From Tetradesmus obliquus (taxonomy: Eukaryota > Chlorophyta > Chlorophyceae > Sphaeropleales > Scenedesmaceae), in the NCBI GenBank assembly GCA_030272155.1, contig CP126201.1:3074501-3138500 (forward strand): a stretch of 64,000 nucleotides of DNA. The letters are read 5' to 3'. The translations under genes and the position numbers were made by a program. This document shows, in pieces, positions 10,573 through 23,491 of the stretch. Below the pieces are notes generated by a model that made no database searches, was not told the DNA's origin, and saw only the letters and a list, made by a program, of their open reading frames with translations. How positions within the stretch are numbered: position 1 is the first letter of the stretch; every line of letters starts with the position of its first letter.

Positions 10573-12769
10573 ATGAAGGAGGACAGCGTTGTTGATAGTG
10601 GCTCGCCCTCAGATGCTGCTGCCAGACTCTGCGCAGAGGCGATCACAACCCTTAGTAATGCCGCTGACACTAGGAAAAAGAGAATGCTAGGCAGGCAGCC
10701 GACTGCCACTATGGCTCAGCAGCAGCCCAATTTGGGCCTGGGAGGCCTAGCGAACATCGGTGGAGGCCTTGGATATCCAGAACTGGCGCTGTTGAGCAGC
10801 CTTGGTGCGCACGGTCTAGGAATGGGCAACATGGGCAGTGGCATGGGCCAGATGCCAGCATATGGGCACCCCGAAGGGCAGCCCCAGCCTGCAGATCAAG
10901 ATGAACAGCGTCAAGGTGGACGGGGTGGAGGGCGCACTCGATCCGGGGGCGACTCCCGCTCCAGCAGTGCATACGCAAGCAGGCACCAGGCAGCAGAGCA
11001 GCGCCGCAGGACACGCATCAATGAAAGGTGCGGGCAATGTATATATATATATTCGACTTAGCAGCATTCAGGGGTTGCAGCAGTTTGTAGGACAAAAAGG
11101 AAACTACTATACACACGGTGTCCCCCGTGATCTGCCTGACCCGCCTGGTTCACAGGCACGCCGGTTACCTAGGCACGGGAATACGATGTGGTCATCTGCT
11201 TGACGCCGCGCTTCGCTAGCATGCTGCTGAGTTTGCCTCCCTTTTGCTTTCAGCTCTGCTGCCTGCTGACTCGCGTGCCCCTGCCTGCCCTGCCCCATCT
11301 GCCTGCCTGCGTCATATGTTGCTGCTACTTGCTTCGGCAGGTTGGAGCTGCTTCGGAAACTCGTGCCACATGCGGAGAGGGCCAACACAGCATGCTTCTT
11401 GGAGGAGGTCATCAAGTACATTGAGCTGCTCAGGAGCCGCAACGCCAGCCTGGAAAAGATTATTAAAGACTTGCAGGCAGGAGGTGCCACCAGCAGCGGC
11501 GGAGCAGCTGCAGCTGCAGCAGCAGGCAACAACAACACCCTGCCAGCGCCGCCAGCGCTCGACCTACGCCAGCAGCAAGCCTCCGCCGCTGCCGCAGCAG
11601 CAGCAGCAGCAGCAGCAGCAGAGGCCCAGCAGGCAGAAGCTGCTGCAGCTGCAGATGCTGCTGCTGCAGCCGCGGCTGCCGCTGCTGCAGCCATGCCTGC
11701 GCCAGCACCCCAGGCAGCACCTGCCGTGGATGCAGCAGCAGCAGCAGCAGCATCTGCACCCATGCCTTCCACCAGCCAGGCACTGCTGGGCCTGCAGGGG
11801 CTGCTGCCCCAGGGCATCGATGTGCAGACGCTGCTGCAGCAGGCCCTAATCAATGCACAGGCGCAGCTGCTGCAGCAGCACCAGCAGCACCAGGCGCTTG
11901 TGGCTCAGCAGCAGCCAACAAGCAGCAGCGGCGGCCCAGCCATGTCAGGCGGAGGCGCGGCTTCCAACCCAGCAGCAGCAACCACCAGCTCAGCTGGCGC
12001 GGCTCCCAGCCAGCAGCAGCAAGCGGCGGCAGCAGCCGCTGTAGAGCAGCAGCAGCAGCAGAATGCGCAGATGCAGAACCACCAGCTGCTGGCGGCACCC
12101 CCAAGCCTTGTGCTGCATCCTCCTGCAGCAGCAGCTGTGCCAGGCCAGCAGCAGCCGTCCATTTTGTCGACACTCTCGACGCCTGCAGGCGGCAACACGC
12201 CAGATCTGTTTGCTGCACCTGCCGCTAAGCCTCCGTCTCCAGGTGCAGCAGCTGCTGCAGGCAACAACGCTGGCAGCACTATCATCCCTGGATCCACGCT
12301 GCCTGCAGATCTGCAGAAGCTGATGGTGCAGCTGGACCCTACCGCTGCTGCTGCTGCTGCTGCTGTGCCGGCATCTGCAGCACCAGCTGGTGCTGGCATG
12401 CTGTCGCCGGCTGGCTCGCTGCTGAGTACGCTGTCAGGCGCCGCAGCAGCAGCTGCTGCAAACGGCGGCGGCAGCAGCAACGGCATGGCCATGCTGCAGG
12501 GCCTGCAGCAGCAGCAGCAGCAAGGTGCGGCGCCGTATGCGGCCGCTAGTGGCATGGCAGGCAGTGCCGGCCTGCACAGCTCTGCTTTCCTGGCGGGTCT
12601 GTCTGCTGTGGCTGCTGCCGGCGCGGCAGAGACTGCTGCTGCGACTGCGCTTGTGGAGAGGCAGCAGGCGGCGGCTGCCGCTGCTGCTGCTGCAGCTGCA
12701 GCGGCTGATCTGGATGAGGATGGTGGGAAGGCTATGCCGCACAAGAAGAGGAAGATGCTGGTGCTGTGA
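10573..12769 (+). CDS. bHLH transcription factor, BIM-like
   Basis: Two exons, 10573-11027 and 11341-12769, join as Arg-Leu across the end of the basic region and give 627 aa. The basic region (about 137-152, RHQAAEQRRRTRINER) has the His138-Glu142-Arg146 triad that binds E-box/G-box DNA. The helix-loop-helix continues as LELLRKLVPHAERANTACF, then FLEEVIKYIELLRSR. The spacing and the PH...FLEEVI(K/E)YI signature resemble plant BIM (BES1-interacting Myc-like) proteins; the subfamily is an inference. The remaining ~430 residues are Ala/Gln-rich low complexity coded by CAG/GCA repeats, a typical activation-type tail. A PHKKRKM basic patch at the very C-terminus could serve as a nuclear localisation signal. 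The start is the first ATG of the open frame. This gene has only one short intron and no exon echo, unlike its neighbours. Confidence 0.9.
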
Positions 12770-15700
12770 GCATTGGCGAGGCATCTACTGTTATCGGTGG
12801 TTTGATGTGCGTTGGGGAGGTTGCGGGGTGCTCAGCGGCAGGTGGTGTTTGCAGGGGCGTGCATGTAGAAAGCAGCAGCCGGTCGGGAGTTTTATGGTTG
12901 ATCTGCTAGCTGGCAGCTTGCTTCTGGGAGCTGTCACGTGCTGTTGCATGGCAAGGTTTGGGAGCTGCGTAGGAGCAGCCACTGCTGCTGCGGTGTAAGG
13001 CACGGCAGCAGCAGCAGCAAAGCTTCGCAGCGCGATCACTTTGCGGCCGTTGTCATGTCTAGATTGGGTTGCCGTGCATGCATACGGTTAGTGCCCGTGT
13101 TGGCGCCACTTGTTTTTGGTCGTGCATGTTGCATGCTACGCTAGTAGACATCAAACATATACACAGCACCTGGGCCGTTTTGGCCATTCTGCTGTGCTGC
13201 TGCGTCCACAGATTCAGTGGCAGGTGGTGGCCAATGGCGGCAAAACTTTTGGGCGGATCGCAGAGGTACCATTTGAGCAATGCTTTTACTGCTTTGCAGC
13301 AACAGCTCTCTGCTGAAAGCTGCTGTACTAAGGCTGAAGGTTGTGCTGGTTGGTCAATGTTTGTTGACCAAGGATGGTTTGCGTGTTGCGGGATGGCAGT
13401 GTCTGGCCGCTTTCAAGCACTTTGCTTCCGGGGTCTATGGCAGCACTCGCTTGTTTTGACATAGAAGAGCATTGCTGAGCAAAAAGGGCTCAAAGGACGT
13501 CACAAAACCTGCTGCGGTGCATACGCCGTTACTCGGCAGGCTTGTGCTGACATGGTCAGTGCTCTGCCAGGCTATAATTGCTTTGTCGGTGGTTGATGCA
13601 ACGCATGGCGCGGCCGGTACTGCACTTGCATGTGTGGCGCATTTGTCGCGCCCGCTCGTATGGTTTCACAGCAGCTGCCCGGCTTAGCGGCATGACAGCC
13701 GCGTTGCTGATGCTCCTGCTACTGATCAGGGCATCTGCTGGCGCAAGGAGTGCAGCAGTTTGAAATCAGGGCGTGGCAGGTGGTGTACACATGTGCGGGT
13801 TGTCTGCGGTACTGTTCAGCGAGGTTGCTTCTTTCGTTGACCCTGCGTCAGCATTAGCTGCATGCCCCATCGCGGCATGCCTATCAAAAAGGCCGACTTG
13901 TTGTACAACACACACACCAGCTATAGGTGCAGATGTGTTTGAGCATGCGTGTGTGCCGCGGCGTGCAACGCAGCGGGCGTCCCTTTGCGCTGCTGCGGAT
14001 GTGTGTGTGCGTGTCTTCTTTCCGAGCTGGCTAGGGGTGCGTGCAAACTTTTGCATGCGTAGGAACGGCAGCACAGCAAATGTGGATGGCCGTTGCACCC
14101 CTTCAGACTCTGCTAGGACTGAGCAAACTGGCGATGGTACGGGCGCTGTTGTGGTGCGCGCATTAGCGTCACTTTACACTGCATTGATGGCTCAGCGCAG
14201 CGTCGTGTGCAGCCTTGTTTGGTGTTTAGGTCTTTCACATATGTATGAGAGGTAGCGCTCTGCCTGGCTACCTGATGTCTTTTTGCTGCTGGGGCGTGCC
14301 TGGCAGATTGCTGCAGGCATAGCTGCTGCATGCTAGATACGGCTGGAGTGCTTCCTTTTTGTCATTGTCAGCGGCGTCACTTTACCATAGACGTTGTGGC
14401 ATGGTGGTGACACAATGCATTGGACACAATGCATTGGACACAATGCATTGTGTGCAGCGGACTACTGCTTGTGATGCAGGGGTGAGGTTCTGCTGTGCTT
14501 GTAAAGCCCTGCCCAGGGCCTAACGAGTGCAGCAGTTAACTGCAGGCCTTGCACATAGCACCTTTGTTTACTGCTGGCGCAAAAAGAGGCTGGGATCCTG
14601 GTGTGGGTTCTTCTTTGTTATCTTACCTAGGCACACGAATTCAGCCGCAGCTGGTACCACTTTTGTGCTTCTTTTCATGTTGGTGGCTGTTGTTGAGCCA
14701 GTGCAACTAGCATTCGTGGCAGACGCAGCAGCATTACCCGCCGATGATATAGATGTGTGGCGCTTTCGGGCGGTCTTATATAGTTACTAGCGCACCTTAC
14801 ATATGGCATATGGCAGGATGCCTGCACACAAATTGTGAAGGAGTGTGCGGTGCGTGCTGCTGCAGCTCTGCGTGCGAGCTGCGTGGATTGTGGTTGTGCA
14901 CCAGTAGAGTTTTGGTGCTTGGACGGATGTGGGGAGGTCTGCAGTGTGCTCGCTGTGCGTGTGTTTGCAGATGCTGCCTTGACGTTATATACACATCACC
15001 ACACTTTGAGTTTGGTGAATTGTTTAAGCAGTTGATGAAAAAGCAGATGGTTGCAGGAAAAGGCGGCTGTGAGTTGCCTGGTCTGGTGTTGCCTTGCAGG
15101 CAGCCTCGCTTGCATGGTGGCTGCTGCCATATTTATCTACATTGCTGTCTGTGCTATGCGGCCCTGCCTTTGGTATGCTACGCTACGGTGTGTGTGCATA
15201 CGTAGTGTATGGTGCGATGTGATGTTGCTCGTTCAAACCAACATCGGACAGGTAGGAACCTAACACTGTGTGCGCTCGTGGTGGGTCAGGTGTCGGCCCG
15301 TGTCATAACACGTTTTGTCGGCCCGCAACCTGCAACCCTATTGCATCACTGAAACAGGTGTGGCAAGTGGACGTCGATGTTTCAGACATGCGTGCGTATC
15401 TGCCGGTGTGTTGATGGGCCGGTGTGTTGATGGGCCTGGGGGTCATTCAACACACTGTGCCTAGGTTTGGGGTTGGCTGTATGCACTCGCATGCCAGGCC
15501 AGACATCCCTGCACACAGTGGTCAGGTGGTGTTGCAGCATGCCTGTGCTGCAGCTGTTCACCTTTTGCATGGCGTGCACTCCCCCTGCATGGTGTGTGCC
15601 CCCCCGCTGGCTACCCTCAGTGAAGAAACTGGCGTGTCTGCTGGCAGCGCCGCTGCTGCGGCGCTTGCAGCCATTTGCTGCGCTTTTGCAACCCAATTGA

Positions 15701-16599
15701 TGCATGGCAGGTGCCGGGCAGCTGCTCATCTTGCAGGCCTGGGAGCTCTGCCGTGCTGTTTTTGATGTGGGTCACTTTCGAAGCTTTTCCTGGATTGGAT
15801 GTGTGTGCATTGCTTGCTGCTGAACCTAATCGCGCTTGAGCTGCCAGTGATGCTTCAGCTTTCAGCTTTGGGCTATGGGTGCAGCAAGACTGTGGCCATT
15901 GTGGTGCTGTTGAGCATCCGGCAGCTTCTGTACAGCTTCAGAGCATGCTAGGGACATCTCGCCCGGGCTGTGTGTCACGCGCTGAGTATTGTAACATGAA
16001 TGATGTGCCTGAGCACCACCTGTGCTTCAAGCTGTGATGCAGCAAGCTGCCAGTGGCTGGTAGCAGCTAGCCACCTGGATCACTTAATGACTTGATCGTG
16101 AAACCCTCAGGGGCTGAGGTGTCCAGCATGGACTGAATCCAATCGGCAACTTTCTGTGTATGGACTGTTCACAAATGTGCCAGCAAGTGCGTCACCTGCA
16201 GCTTTGCCAAAGCTGTATGATACAGCGTAGCACTCAGTGCAGGCTGCATGCTGGTAGAATCTGCACCTGTCTGCAGCACACGCGGTTTACCTAGCGAGTT
16301 GCAGATGCGCAATCGCAATGTTGGCATCGTCAGCCATGGCTGCTACCTCAAACATCAGGCAAAGACACTTCACCTGCAGGACCAGCTGGTCTGTCACTTC
16401 TTCCAAACTTCTGGGTTTAGGTCAGCGCCCAGTAATCTGAGCCTATACGTGCGAGGCGCGGGTTGAGTAAACGTACCTGCTCGCGTTGATCATCGTGAGG
16501 AGGCCCAGAATCTGCGCGTGCATCGTCGACAGCATCAGTGCTGTCCCATTGTGCCTGCCACCGCCATTGCGGCATCAACGCCCGCTTACCTTTCATAAT
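12770..16599 (+). other. Long gene-free interval
   Basis: This 3.8-kb stretch between the bHLH stop and the lipase start shows no exon-like segment with family resemblance. It is rich in TGTG and TGC words on the plus strand, and its open frames are Cys/Ala-rich without domain features. It contains a three-copy 14-bp repeat (acacaatgcattgg) at about 14409-14450. A long 3' UTR, or an unannotated non-coding transcript, would fit. Confidence 0.55.
12994..12998 (+). terminator. Candidate poly(A) signal for bHLH gene
   Basis: TGTAA 225 bases after the stop is the first such pentamer downstream. If used, most of the following 3.6 kb is intergenic rather than UTR. Confidence 0.4.
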
Positions 16600-17366
16600 A
16601 TGAGCTATCTGGTGACTCTGGCAGTTCTGCTTGCCAGTGCATCGCAGGCACTGGCACAGCCCCCAATCATCATTCTGCCAGGTGCGTGAGAGACAGAGAG
16701 TGGTTGTCGCCTGCTGCAAACAACCCACCCTAACGCAAACTGCGTATCATCAATGTATAGCGGCGGGGTTCTTGCTTAAGCACGACTTGCCCTCCTTGCC
16801 GTTGAATACACTTCAAACTATGAAGTCTGTGCGTGCAGCATAAAGCAGCCTGCTTGCACTGCCATACTGCGACTATGCCTTGTATCTGTCATTCTAACCG
16901 CGCCGCTGGCCCAAGCTGGCTGCTGCTGGCTGCAGTGCAGCATCTGCTGCTGCAGGGCTTGCAGCTCTCTTCAGTCTGGTTCCTCTGCGCCCAGGTGTCA
17001 CCTGCGGGATCCTGCATATGAGCTCCAGAGCACCCTAATCTCTGTTACTTATTGACCGCTGCTGTTTATTTGCATGCTGCAGGCCTGCTGGACTCGCAGC
17101 TGATCGTTACTTACAACAAGAGCGCTGACAGCTCCGCAGCATGCAACAACAACTTCAACAACACCGTGATGTGGGTCCCCTCCATCGGAAATGCTACAGA
17201 GATAGGGAACTTCCTCACCACCTTTGCAGCCGGGCCTGGCAAGCAGTTGCCTGACTGTTGGTTCCACGTTATGCAGCTGCAGCGCAACGCCGCCAGGCAA
17301 GTACGTTGAGCACCTCATCACCCGCAACCTTTTTTTTAACAGCCCCTGCAATGCTTAGGCCCATGC

Positions 17367-17398
<32 letters not shown>

Positions 17399-18077
17399 GC
17401 CAGTTGGCTGCAGTGCCGTCTTGAAATCCGTGCCGCCAGCGCCCCACCGGCTGGCAGGCCCAGGCCAGAGCCGCTGCTGTGCAGTGCAGTTTGCTGCATC
17501 TGCTCAACGGCCTTGCCGCTCAAAGACAACCCTACGCATGCAACAGCAGGGCTGGAGCCCTTGCTCCCTGTGTTTAGGCAGATGCAGTACCTACTAGTGT
17601 TAGTAACACTTACTACTGCGCAGCAGACGCACAGCATACGCAGCGCACGGCATATGGGCTGATGCACACCTACTGCGCTGCTGACGTCAATGCTTTTCAC
17701 CATGCTTTCTTTCCCTGTCATGCATGCAGGAAGATCTTCACCAGCAACATTGGCGTCACGGTCAGGCCTGCACTTTCCATCAGCCAGTCATACGTGCTCA
17801 AGCCTCTCCAGAGGCTGCTGCTTGCAAAAACTGGCCTGAACTACAGCGCCAGCCGCATCAAAGTGTTGGCCTATGGTGAGGCTGCTGTGGTTGTGTCGGC
17901 AGCAGCAGCAGCTGTGGGTGTGTCGCCAGCAGCAGCACACCACACCAAGCAGCTGCATCTGCGACGGCTACCAGCCACGCTGCTGCTGCACATGCTATGG
18001 ATGCCATGTACCGCATAGGTGCATACCCTGTTGTGCTTCACTGCAGCCTGGCAATCAGATCTGATCAGCGTGATCAC

Positions 18078-18119
<42 letters not shown>

Positions 18120-20293
18120 AGATTGGCGGCTGGACATCAACAGCATGACGAGGGGCGGGCAGCTGGCGCAGCTGCGTGGCAGGATCCAGACAATTTCCCG
18201 CCAATTCAAGAACGAAAGCGTCATTCTTGTAGGCTACTCCCAGGGAAATCTTGTGGCTCGCGCTCTTCTGCGCGACACCAAAATGTGAGCTTGTGTCTTT
18301 CTGCATTCAGCAGTACTTGTGCTGCTGCTGCTACTGTTGCTGCTGCTCTGTACTTGATACCTTGCAGCCTTTCGTAGTGCAGTAAGTCTGCCTACCTGCA
18401 GCAGCTGCATTTTTCTGCACGCAACCACCCCCTCATCTGCAGGCCTGCACTCGCACCTGGTGTGCGTTGTTGCATCTTTCGTCATCTGTCATCCTGTCAT
18501 CCTGCCACAACCACTGGCGCTCTGCAACCTGCTGCTCCCTGCATGCAGGCAAGCCCTAGTCAAAGGTTACATTGCAATCGCCCCTCCTTTCGGAGGATCC
18601 GCTCGCGTGATGGGTGCCCTGAGCAGTGGCGCACTCGAAGGCAACATCATGCCGGACCTGGAAGCAAAACTGCAGATTCCGCCGCCTTACAATCAGATTA
18701 TCAGCCGTGAATACCTCATGTACAATGCTGCACAGGAGCTTGCAAGCCTTGCAATGCAGGCACCCAGCCCTGCCGGGTTCCCGGGTGATCCAGTGAGTGT
18801 GCAGTTTGTGACTTTCGGGGCTCCGCGCTTTGCAGTTTTTTGGTTGGGTGACGGCGCAGTTTTTGATACAGGAGCCTCCACCTTGCAAGAGCCCGCTTTG
18901 AATCTATTTAATATTGCCAGATTGTTCCGCATGTGTGCAGTGAGCACTCCTTAAAGTGCCTGGTCATCATGTATCTACCTCAGGGCCCCATACCTTGGAC
19001 CCAGCTTGACATGCTCACATGCAGTGGCATGCATGCAGGAACACGAACAAGCAGTTGGACCAGAAGGATGGTCATGCCAGGCACTTCTTGAGCACGCCAT
19101 GCGCAGGCCGCATCTGCTGACTCAGCGTTTATGTTGTCCGCATGCTGCAGGTGGTTGCTGTTGCTGGGCCCAAGAGCTATAAGGTCAGCCAGCTGGCTCA
19201 GCTGTTCAGCGACATCGGACAGCCAATGCTGGTGAGTCAGCAAATTTAAACTAAAAACACAATACATCATGGGCCATGCTTCAACGATGCCAGCTGGCTG
19301 TGTGCTCTGCCTCCCTGCGCTGTTGCATGCTGCTGCCTGCCTAGAAGGATGATACACAGGCAGGCAGGCGTGCAGGCAGGCAGCAGCACGCGTGCACAGC
19401 CCCACACAGCTGCCATTTTAATTGCTGCACCTGAACGTGCAACAAATGAAGTATGCTTGTTATGGCTGCATGCAGGCAGAGGCGCTCAAGAGCCAGGTGG
19501 ATGCGTCCGACTTTGTGCCCATCCCCGGAGTGCCCACCTACTGCATCTACGGCGGTGCACAGCCCACTCCCACACAGCTCACGTACAAAGCTGCTTTTGC
19601 AGCCGACAAAATCAACGAGCTTCCCGTCACTGCTGGCTTTGTGGATGGGGACTCTGTGGTGCCCCTCAGCAGCCTAAGCCTCTGTGACAAGTGAGTGACT
19701 GATGTTATGTCCTGCAAGGCTCTGCGGTTTCCTGCAAGGCTCTGTTTTTTTCCTGCAAGACGCTGTGTTTTCCTGCAAGACTCTGCGGACACTGTGGTGC
19801 CCCTGACTAGCCTGTGTGACAAGTGAGGGGCTGCTGTTGTTTAAACCTGCAACTGCTGTTCCAGTGTTGATGGTGCTGCGTCTGCACTTTATGGCGCCAG
19901 AGACATAGCTAATCGGCACATGTGCGCAATTCAATACGAATGAGACGCGTTGTGCTGGGGCAACGTCATGCAGACATGAGCGGGTGCAACAGTTCTGTCA
20001 TTCTGACCGCTCACACGGCGTGGTTCTTGCTGCCATACGCTTGACTGATACCACACTGGCCGTGAATCGGCAGCGGCTCGCTTACTAGATAGCATTTCAG
20101 CTGCCGCGTACCACCCTGCTGCTCTGCTCACACGCCTCGCGTTGTCCGCGCTGCTTGTATCTTCTGCAGGCTGACCGACAAAGACAACGTGTACAAACTG
20201 ATGGGCAAGATCAACCACTTCACCGTCTTAAACGAAACTGCTGGCCTGGCGGCTATTGCCAAAGCCTTTGGAAAGATCTTTGAGATGAAGTAG
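16600..20293 (+). CDS. Secreted LCAT/PDAT-family lipase or acyltransferase
   Basis: Eight exons join in phase: 16600-16681, 17083-17296, 17730-17875, 18122-18284, 18549-18792, 19151-19231, 19476-19690 and 20170-20293 (422 aa). Residues 1-19 form a signal peptide (SYLVTLAVLLASASQALA). PIIILPG plus LLDSQL across the first junction is the conserved N-terminal loop of the lecithin:cholesterol acyltransferase family. The nucleophile elbow is GYSQG (Ser187), and IAIAPPFGGS follows as in PDAT and lysosomal phospholipase A2 relatives. The Asp of DGDSVVPL (about 369) and His398 of INHF complete the triad. The family moves or hydrolyses acyl chains of phospholipids; the exact reaction is not readable here. 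No transmembrane anchor is seen, so a vacuolar or secreted enzyme is likely. Intron 2 is GC-AG (AG|GCAAGT); the nearby GT at 17301 would break the frame. Confidence 0.88.
17297..17302 (+). promoter_or_regulatory. Non-canonical GC 5' splice site (LCAT-like intron 2)
   Basis: The exon end CCAG followed by GCAAGT is required to join KIFTSNIG in frame. It matches the strong GC-AG donor consensus AG|GCAAGT. Confidence 0.85.
19785..19830 (+). repeat. Echo of LCAT-like exon 7 3' end
   Basis: Sequence encoding the catalytic-Asp region and LCDK recurs with its GTGAGG donor about 95 bases after the true exon end. Four copies of a tcctgcaag(g/a)ctctg-like unit lie between the exon and the echo (about 19710-19790). 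Confidence 0.8.
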
Positions 20294-22911
20294 GCTGCTG
20301 CTGCAGTAGGCTGCTGCTGCTGCAGTAGGCTGCTGCTGCAATGCTGGCAGGCGCACTCTTGGCCGCAGCCGTGCAGCGCAGCAGCACAATGAGTGCATGT
20401 GCTGGAATGCATCAGAGTGTGGCAGTGCCAGCCAGGTTGGCAAGGCAGCGCATGCCCAAGTTGGGTCCTTGTTTGCTGCCCACCACACTTCAGCAGGGTT
20501 TGTTAAGAGTGTGGCTTCTGGGACGCTTTTTGTGGAATTCAGGCAGCGCATGGAGGTGCGAATGGCACCACGGCAGTGACACACAGAGCAGCTTGTAGAG
20601 CTGCTCCCGCTCTGGTTGCAGGACAGCTGCCGCCTGGCAGAGAGCTGTGCTGCATTCATCAATCTGAATTCTTGTGACAGAGCAGCCACGGGGTTGCAGC
20701 AAGGCCATGTTCTGCTGCGAGTGTTGGGAAATAACCATGGCAATGGGGACAGCGCCATCACATGCCCGCATGCGCATGATAGTGGGGTGAATTCAGCAAA
20801 TTTGCGAGGAAAAGGAAATGCGTTGTCAGATGATTGCAATCCTGTAAATACGCATGTTTGATTGCCAGTGTTGTCAATGTCTGCCACTGTTGGCTGCCCG
20901 GAGGTGGCTTGAAGAGTCATGCTGCTGCAGCGTACAGAGCTTGCAATGCATCATGCTCTGTAGCAGCAGATGTTGCAGTAGGGGTAGCATGGTGGCCCAA
21001 AAGGTGGTAGGGCATGGCAGCAGCTACATCCTGCTTGCCGGCACCCTTGCTGTCATTGCTACTATCACGTGACCTGCTTTGTTTTTTCCGGGTGGTCCCC
21101 AGCTTCATGCAATGCACACACAATGACATGGGCCCGGTTGCATGCAGTGCGGGTCTTGACGCTTCAGCTTGGTTCGTTTGGGGTGTTTCAGGGTTCCTTC
21201 AAGGCAGCCTTTTGCTGCGCGCCGCTGAATACACGCTGATCTTGCTTTTGGCTTTATGCCAACAGCGCCGCTGTGCCGGCAGCAGTGTGAGCACCTCCAT
21301 CAGCTGCATGTCTTCATTGGATTATCAGCGAGTCCTCGTACACTAGGTGTGCATGGATGGGCAGCAATAGCTTTGCACATTCTGCGTACACTCTCAATCC
21401 CCATCGTGTTGCCCAGACAGTCCACACACATGAGTGCAGCGACTGTGATAGTGATCCATCTCAGTGCGCAATTGCAGGGCCTGTGTTGCCGTGTTTGCAG
21501 GGAATTCCCCCTGGTATGCCAGCTGGCAAACAAATTTATCTTTTGTTGTCGTGCTACATGTGTTGGGGGTTCGGTTTGAACAGCATGTGTTGCCCTGCAT
21601 GCAGTGCTGTGCACGCCATACCAGCGTGTTTCATCACATGCTGCTGCTTGCTGCAAGCAGTGGTGTTCAGCACACCTGAGGTGTGGGGCCTGGTAGAGAA
21701 AAGTAGAAGTACTATTTAGTACTAATTAGAAGTACTTCTCAGCGCATGCAATGTTCTGCCCGCAGCATCCTATTATCGCATTGTTTTCATAAGCACAGCA
21801 GCGTCCATCGCTGCTGTTGCTCAACTGCTAGTGCACCCTGCACTATGGATTGCCTCTTTGCATGCGTTGCTTTGCCTCTGCTGCTGCTACTGCAGCCACC
21901 TTGCCCTGTTCTGAGGCTGCGGGTTGTAGAGGGAGAGTTTTCATTTCACAACATGTAAGCAGGGCTGAAGCTGGCTCTGGCGCTGGATGTGTCACTGCAG
22001 CTGTCAGCTGCAAGCATCCTGCTTGTTGTTGAAGATATGGTGCCCTGCAGCACACAGCAGTCCCACCTGCACAGTGCATCGCACCTTACCATGGGGAAGT
22101 GCTACTTGTTAATTAATCAGTGGCTATGCTGTGGGTTGCCTGCATACTGCTTAGACTTGTACTGCATGCTGAGGAGAGATGCCTAGTCATGGGGTGCCTA
22201 GGGGCCTGAGCTCAGGCAAACATGCACTGCTGCAGTCTGCTAGCAGCGCTGTCTTTGGCAGCACTGTTGTACTGCCTGCATCCCCCAAGGTGTACTGCTG
22301 CGCTACAGCGCTGCATGCAACTGCTCTTTGGGTTTCACTGCGGCATTGTAAAACGCGTGCCACCACATCGGCACTGCCGTTCAACACTTCTGCTGGATAC
22401 AGCTGTAGGAATTCATGGTCGTTGGTTACCACTGCAGTGTTGCCCAGCAACCGTTGCTGTGACAGTGCTGGGAGGCTTGCGTCAAGACGCTGCGCGCTCT
22501 GCGTAACTTGTCAGCATTCAAAGCAAACCACACTGAGATACTTGCATAGGGTTGGAATACACTGCAATCTGATCGAAGCGAAGCAACCTGTCAGGCCCAG
22601 CCATCACTCTAAGTTGAAGTTCAACCAGGACCAAATATGATCAGCCAGTTCAAGTTTTGCTCCCTTCGTAACAAAAACAAACAAACAGGGCCAGGATGGG
22701 GCAAAAATGGTGCGCCTCTGCACACCCAGAGCCAGGTGGCAACTGGCCTGCCCAGGTGCTGTAGCCTGACATCTTCAGGGATGGCATCGCCACTGCTTAA
22801 CTGGTGCCACACATCAGTTGTTCGCACATGATGCCAAACACTGAGGCCCCCATGACACCCGGGCCCACTACTGATGATTGTACATACTGTACATTGCCAA
22901 TTGTCAGACTA
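20294..22911. other. Gene-free interval between convergent genes
   Basis: This is the 3' flank of the LCAT-like gene and of the minus-strand Sel1 gene. No exon is supportable on either strand. TGTAA at 20843-20847 could end the plus-strand transcript. A short AT-rich inverted repeat (agaagtact / agtacttct) lies near 21700-21740. Confidence 0.55.
20843..20847 (+). terminator. Candidate poly(A) signal for LCAT-like gene
   Basis: TGTAA 550 bases after the stop codon, in sense orientation. Confidence 0.3.
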
Positions 22912-22941
22912 CTAGGTTAGCAACGTCGCTGCTGAACCTGC

Positions 22942-22990
<49 letters not shown>

Positions 22991-23455
22991 GCTGACGCCC
23001 TCAAAGCAGAAGCTGCTGTTGCTATAAGCTGCCGCTGCCGCTGCTGCCGCAGCAGCGTCCTGCACTGCTGCGCAGCAGCCCCAACACCAGACGGCTGGCA
23101 CTGCTGGTGCTGCTGCTGGTGCTGGTGCTGGTGCTGCTGCTGCTGTACTGGATGCTGCTGAGCTGACTGCTGTGTGGCCGTTGCAGCTGTTTGCTGCTGC
23201 TGCTGCTGCTGCTGCTGCTGAGGGCCAGTACATGGCTGGGAGGCTGCTGTCATATCCCGCAACAGCTGCTGCTCCCAACCCCCTGCCTCAAGGTGGCAGC
23301 TGTTGCTGCTGCTGGCTGCTACCTGCATGCCAAAACCACCTGCTGCTGCGCCACTGCTGCGGCCTGCTGCTGAAGGTCCAGCACTGCTGCTGCTGCTGTG
23401 TGGCCCTTGCTCCCTTCCCCTGCCACGCCTACGGCGACCACTACCATCCTCACTG

Positions 23456-23491
<36 letters not shown>

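Noticed and set aside
13773-14255. 160-codon open frame on the plus strand
   Set aside because: Cys/Ala-rich with no motif, no family resemblance and no splice partners. It is in the GT-rich gene-free stretch where long chance frames are expected.
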